DNA from: Nitrospinaceae bacterium
GTDB lineage: Bacteria; Nitrospinota; Nitrospinia; Nitrospinales; Nitrospinaceae
DNA: 64,000 nucleotides
Reading direction: 5' to 3'
Assembly: GCA_029261535.1 (NCBI GenBank)
Contig: JAJDBF010000014.1
Coordinates: 1-64,000 of the forward strand
This document shows, piece by piece, positions 60,380 to 64,000 of this stretch (position 1 is its first letter; each line of letters begins with the position of its first letter). A program made the position numbers and the translations under genes. Under the pieces are notes generated by a model that saw nothing but the letters and a program-made list of their open reading frames with translations, ran no database searches and was not told where the DNA came from.

Positions 60380-61804
60380 ATGGCACAACACATATATATG
60401 GATTCCAAAACGGATACAGAGAAAAAAGATAAACTGGTCGATTGCATGGAGGCCATGACCCCGCGGATCATTGTCCAACAGCTCGACAGCTATATCGTCG
60501 GTCAGGAAAAAGCCAAGAAAGCCGTGGCCATCGCCCTGCGCAACCGGTGGCGACGACAAAAACTGCCGGACAACCTGAAGGACGAAGTCGCGCCAAAAAA
60601 TATCCTGATGATCGGGCCCACCGGTGTCGGTAAAACCGAGATCGCGCGCCGACTCGCCAAACTTGCGAAATCCCCCTTCATCAAGGTCGAGGCTTCCAAA
60701 TATACCGAAGTCGGTTATGTCGGTCGCGATGTCGAATCGATGATCCGCGATCTTCTGGAATTGACCCGAACCATGGTCAAAGAGGAAATGGAATCCGAAA
60801 TGCGGGATCAGGCGCGCGGCTATGCAGAAGAGCGTCTGCTCGATTTACTTCTCCCACCGCATCCCGGCCATGCCACAGGCGAGCAGAAGGATTTCGGTGC
60901 CGACAGCCTGGGTAAAAAACAATACGAAGAAACGCGCGAAAAATTCCGTGGCTATATTCGCGAAGGAAAATTCGACAACCGTGATGTGGAAATTGAAGTC
61001 TCGGAAAGAACAGGCCCTTCGATCGATATCATGGCCCCGCAGGGCATGGACGATATGGACAACAACCTGAAGGACATGCTCAGCAACTTCATGCCGAAAA
61101 AGACACGTCGAAAAAAGATGAAGGTGCCGGAGGCTTTTCGCGTGCTCTGCCGCGAAGAAGCGGAGAAACTGGTGGACCAGGAAAAAGTCAATCAGGAAGC
61201 ATTGGAACGGGCTCAGCAGAACGGCATTATTTTCATCGACGAAATCGACAAGATCACTGGTCGCGATGGCATGCAAGGCCCGGATGTCTCACGCGAGGGG
61301 GTACAGCGCGACCTGCTACCGCTCGTTGAGGGATCATCGGTGAACACCAAGCACGGCATCGTGAAGACTGACCATATCCTGTTCATCGCCGCGGGTGCAT
61401 TCCATTCCACCAAGCCGTCGGATCTGATTCCGGAATTTCAGGGTCGCTTTCCGATTCGTGTGGAGCTCGAATCGCTGGACGAGAACGACTTCTTTCGCAT
61501 CCTGACGGAGCCAGACAATGCACTGGTCAAACAGTACGTTGCACTGTTAAAGACCGAAAATATCACGCTTGAGTTTCACGAAGACGCTATCCGGGAAATC
61601 GCACGGATGTCAGCGAAAGTCAATGAACGCACAGAAAATATCGGGGCGCGTCGTCTGCAAACGGTCCTGGAAAAACTACTTGAAGAAATTTCTTTTGACG
61701 CACCGGACCTTGAAGAAAAAGATATCATCATTGATAACGATTATGTCAATGAGCGACTCAAGAACATCATCGAAAACGAGGATCTCAGTCGTTACATCCT
61801 GTAA
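60380..61804 (+). CDS. hslU: HslU unfoldase ATPase subunit (ClpY)
   Basis: 474 residues. Walker A is [17 protein letters not shown] (79-86 core), then [20 protein letters not shown] with the GYVG pore loop, Walker [13 protein letters not shown], sensor 1 [20 protein letters not shown] and [20 protein letters not shown]. The intermediate (I) domain lies at about 130-260. The C-terminal end LSRYIL inserts into HslV to activate it. It starts 99 bases after hslV. An N-terminal stretch of about 25 residues before [17 protein letters not shown] is longer than usual. Confidence 0.97.
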   Translation: MAQHIYMDSKTDTEKKDKLVDCMEAMTPRIIVQQLDSYIVGQEKAKKAVAIALRNRWRRQKLPDNLKDEVAPKNILMIGPTGVGKTEIARRLAKLAKSPFIKVEASKYTEVGYVGRDVESMIRDLLELTRTMVKEEMESEMRDQARGYAEERLLDLLLPPHPGHATGEQKDFGADSLGKKQYEETREKFRGYIREGKFDNRDVEIEVSERTGPSIDIMAPQGMDDMDNNLKDMLSNFMPKKTRRKKMKVPEAFRVLCREEAEKLVDQEKVNQEALERAQQNGIIFIDEIDKITGRDGMQGPDVSREGVQRDLLPLVEGSSVNTKHGIVKTDHILFIAAGAFHSTKPSDLIPEFQGRFPIRVELESLDENDFFRILTEPDNALVKQYVALLKTENITLEFHEDAIREIARMSAKVNERTENIGARRLQTVLEKLLEEISFDAPDLEEKDIIIDNDYVNERLKNIIENEDLSRYIL

Positions 61805-61819
61805 CCCACTCGCGGTGAG

Positions 61820-61861
61820 GCCAACGGGCTGAGCACTTGAGATCGCCGGGTCCCCGTTGGC
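61820..61861. repeat. 9-base inverted repeat between hslU and argB
   Basis: GCCAACGGG (61820-61828) and CCCGTTGGC (61853-61861) are perfect complements with a 24-base loop. The 131-bp gap is GC-rich. No T-run follows, so it is not a standard terminator; it could be a leader structure of argB. Confidence 0.4.
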
Positions 61862-61935
61862 TGAATGCCAGGTCTGTTCGCCGTGCGCGGAGCCCCGCAA
61901 GGTCCGGAGCCAGAAACATTTTTCAGAGATGCCTT

Positions 61936-62820
61936 ATGAAAAAACTAATCAGTAAAGCAGAAACGCTGATCGAAGCACTCCCGTTCATCAAAACTTTCTT
62001 CGACAAAACTATTGTGATCAAATATGGCGGCAACGCCATGGTCAGCGAAAAACTAAAAGACAGCTTTGCGCTGGATGTTGTGTTGATGAAGTACATTGGC
62101 ATCAACCCGGTTATTGTCCATGGCGGTGGCCCGCAAATCGGAAAAACGCTGGAACTGTTCGGCATTGAATCCGAGTTTGTCGATGGTCAGCGAGTCACCA
62201 GCAAGGAAATGATCAATGTGGTCGAGATGGTCCTCGGTGGCAAAGTAAATCAGGATATCGTTTCGCTCATTAACCGGCATGGCGGCAACGCAGTCGGCAT
62301 CACCGGAAAGGACGGCGACCTGATTCAAGCCAGGCGGTACCGCCGCGTCCGGCAGTCGGCCGAAACAGACCGACCTGAGATCATAGACCTCGGGCTGGTC
62401 GGTGAAATCCAGAAAGTCAATGTGCGGGTACTGGAAACCTTGGACGGAGCCGAGTTTATTCCCGTCATCGCACCGATCGGTCAGGGAGAGGAAGGCGAAA
62501 CCCTGAACATCAACGCGGACTTTGTAGCCTCTGCTGTAGCGCAAGCTCTGAAGGCAGAAAAACTGGTGCTGATGACCGATGTTGAAGGAGTCAAAAATAA
62601 AAAAGGGGAGTTGCAATCCACCCTGCCCCAAAAAAAGGTCCAGCAAATGATCAAGACCAAGGTCATCCGCGATGGCATGTTACCCAAAGTAAACTGCTGT
62701 CTGGATGCTCTGAAAGCCGGGGTTCAAAAAACCCACATTATCGATGGTCGGGTCAAGCACGCGCTCCTTCTGGAAATTCTCACCAAAGAAGGCATCGGGA
62801 CAGAAATCACCCCAACTTGA
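61936..62820 (+). CDS. argB: acetylglutamate kinase
   Basis: 294 residues from the ATG at 61936; the longer frame from 61837 would read through the hairpin region and adds an Arg-rich segment unlike ArgB. Motifs: IVIKYGGNAMVSEKLKDSFA, PVIVHGGGPQIGKTLELFGI, GQRVTSKEMINVVEMVLGGK, NRHGGNAVGITGKDGDLIQA, and LMTDVEGVKNKKGEL. The N-terminal helix (KAETLIEALPFIKTF) is that of arginine-inhibited hexameric forms. It phosphorylates N-acetylglutamate in arginine synthesis. Confidence 0.95.
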   Translation: MKKLISKAETLIEALPFIKTFFDKTIVIKYGGNAMVSEKLKDSFALDVVLMKYIGINPVIVHGGGPQIGKTLELFGIESEFVDGQRVTSKEMINVVEMVLGGKVNQDIVSLINRHGGNAVGITGKDGDLIQARRYRRVRQSAETDRPEIIDLGLVGEIQKVNVRVLETLDGAEFIPVIAPIGQGEEGETLNINADFVASAVAQALKAEKLVLMTDVEGVKNKKGELQSTLPQKKVQQMIKTKVIRDGMLPKVNCCLDALKAGVQKTHIIDGRVKHALLLEILTKEGIGTEITPT

Positions 62821-62872
62821 AAAACGTCCTCCCCTGGGTGATCGTTCAGCAAACTCAGCAAGCTGTCGGATA

Positions 62873-62902
62873 TTGACATTGCCCTTCCCGTACTGCTAGT
62901 TT
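62873..62902 (+). promoter_or_regulatory. possible hrcA promoter
   Basis: TTGACA (62873-62878), 18 bases, TAGTTT (62897-62902). The -10 is weak. No CIRCE element (TTAGCACTC-N9-GAGTGCTAA) is seen between argB and hrcA. Confidence 0.35.
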
Positions 62903-62940
62903 AGGCTGGAGATGACTGATAATCTTTAGGACAATGCGCT

Positions 62941-64000
62941 TTGAAAACTAACTTTTCACAACCCGATCTCGACCGCCGCACCCGCTCCATTCTTCTGGAG
63001 ACAATCAACGAGTATGTGTTGACAGCGGAACCGGTGAGCTCCCGCAGTATTTCCCGCAAGCTCCAGGAAAAATTGAGCCCGGCAACTGTTCGCAATGTGA
63101 TGGCGGATCTGGAGGAACTCGATTTTCTAGCACAACCGCACACCTCTGCTGGTCGCGTACCAACAGACAGGGGTTACCGGTACTTTGTCAATGAACTGCT
63201 CCTCAACCAGCAAAAGGAAGCCTTGCAGACACCGCTTCCAATGATTCAACCCCGGGCAGGTCATAACAATAACTTGCAGGACATGTTGGGTTCCGTGTGC
63301 CACCTGCTGTCGGCGGACACTCATCAAACCAGTCTGGTGATGGCACCGACCATTGGCAATCTTCATCTCAAGCGGATTGAGTTTATCCGCCTCGAAGAAA
63401 AACAGGTGCTGGCGGTTCTCGTTTCCAGCTTGGGTCCGGCGCAAAACCGGATGCTGAGACTCAAGGAAGACCTGTCGCAAGACCGGCTGATCTCGATCGC
63501 CAACTACCTCAATTCGGAATACGGCGGACGGCCGCTAGTGGCGATTCGCCGGGAACTTCAGTTCCGCGTTGAAAAGGATCAGAAGCGATACGACAAACTC
63601 AAGCAACGCGCCTTTGATCTGTGGGCGCAAGTATTCACTACCGAGGACCATGCCGAACTGTTAATTGAGGGAATCAATCATTTGCTGGATCAGCCAGAGT
63701 TTCAGGGCGATTTAAATCGCATCAAGGCTTTGCTAAAAACGGTGGAAGAAAAACAGAGACTGATTGAATTGCTCGACCTGTGCATGCAGGAGGACGGCCC
63801 AAGCATCATCATTGGCGAAGAACATCCGCTGGAGGAAATGCAGGGCTGTAGCCTCATCGCCCAGAGTTATAAAATGGACAATGCCACCGTTGGCACGGTC
63901 GCCATCGTCGGTCCCAAGCGAATGGACTACTCCAAGATGATTGAAATTGTGAACACGTCAGCGGCTAACATGTCAGAATACTTATCCAGAAAACCCGAGT
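62941..64000 (+). CDS. hrcA: heat-inducible transcription repressor HrcA (3' end outside the window)
   Basis: A TTG at 62941 (AGGA about 10 bases upstream) opens a frame that runs to the window end, about 353 codons. The N-terminal winged helix is clear: DRRTRSILLETINEYVLTAE, PVSSRSISRKLQEKLSPATV, RNVMADLEELDFLAQPHTSA then GRVPTDRGYRYFVN. The GAF-like and dimer regions follow, ending IIIGEEHPLEEMQGCSLIAQ and VGTVAIVGPKRMDYSKMIEI. HrcA represses groE and dnaK operons at CIRCE; grpE-dnaK-dnaJ often follow. Nearly complete. Confidence 0.95.
   Translation, partial: MKTNFSQPDLDRRTRSILLETINEYVLTAEPVSSRSISRKLQEKLSPATVRNVMADLEELDFLAQPHTSAGRVPTDRGYRYFVNELLLNQQKEALQTPLPMIQPRAGHNNNLQDMLGSVCHLLSADTHQTSLVMAPTIGNLHLKRIEFIRLEEKQVLAVLVSSLGPAQNRMLRLKEDLSQDRLISIANYLNSEYGGRPLVAIRRELQFRVEKDQKRYDKLKQRAFDLWAQVFTTEDHAELLIEGINHLLDQPEFQGDLNRIKALLKTVEEKQRLIELLDLCMQEDGPSIIIGEEHPLEEMQGCSLIAQSYKMDNATVGTVAIVGPKRMDYSKMIEIVNTSAANMSEYLSRKPE

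Noticed and set aside
62821-62940. Search for a CIRCE operator before hrcA
   Set aside because: No TTAGCACTC/GAGTGCTAA pair or close variant was seen; hrcA may be controlled differently or from elsewhere.

Overview
The window is a gene-dense bacterial chromosome segment with no phage, insertion sequence or CRISPR array. The best guess for its source is a Nitrospina-like chemoautotroph (phylum Nitrospinota). The reasons are a two-subunit ATP-citrate lyase of the reductive TCA cycle (43.6-47.7 kb) with an unusually long large subunit, a YfhL-type 2[4Fe-4S] ferredoxin, outer-membrane and LPS genes that mark a Gram-negative cell, and deltaproteobacteria-like gene orders (rpsF-ssb-rpsR-DUF2232-rplI-dnaB; xerC-hslV-hslU). 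The taxonomic label is an inference; the gene content is read directly.

Layout. 0-7 kb: a possibly structured non-coding stretch, a DjlA-like J-domain protein, a Dabb protein, a histone-H1-like/DksA fusion, secA, an M23 peptidase and a TPR protein. 7-11.6 kb: the minus-strand ribosomal/replication operon. 11.7-15 kb: an FG-GAP lipoprotein facing a peptide-type solute-binding protein. 15-20.5 kb: ferredoxin, initiator tRNA, SRAP protein beside a decayed dnaE C-terminus, an HDOD regulator, a Tat-exported phosphoesterase, a 49-aa membrane protein, and a secretin-like protein. 20.5-31.4 kb: polA, a two-component system, a zinc-ribbon HDOD protein, kdsD, alaS, an NHLP-type leader-like protein and tRNA-Arg(CCG). 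31.9-36 kb: a sulfur/amino-acid cluster (cysK, thrC, a CysO/ThiS-like carrier ending GG-TH, a CysM-like synthase, a thioredoxin-fold [2Fe-2S] ferredoxin). 36-41.7 kb: a minus-strand unit of glycosyltransferase, HEAT protein and a heterodimeric ABC exporter. 41.8-43.5 kb: polyprenyl synthase and AMMECR1. 43.5-49 kb: aclBA and ric. 49-52.3 kb: an aldolase-like protein and an ATP-grasp/FMN-dehydrogenase fusion. 52.5-58.6 kb: accessory genes, dispersed repeats and a beta-barrel gene interrupted by a stop codon. 58.8-64 kb: xerC-hslV-hslU, argB and the start of hrcA.

The genes fit an autotroph with an outer membrane. aclBA makes acetyl-CoA from citrate, and low-potential ferredoxin would feed the carboxylating steps. 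Ric would repair Fe-S proteins. The cysK-thrC-carrier-cysM cluster suggests two routes to cysteine, one using a protein thiocarboxylate. The strongest candidates for something undescribed are the ATP-grasp/FMN-dehydrogenase fusion with its aldolase neighbour, the NHLP-like protein without a maturation locus, and the sulfur carrier whose GG end is masked by two residues.
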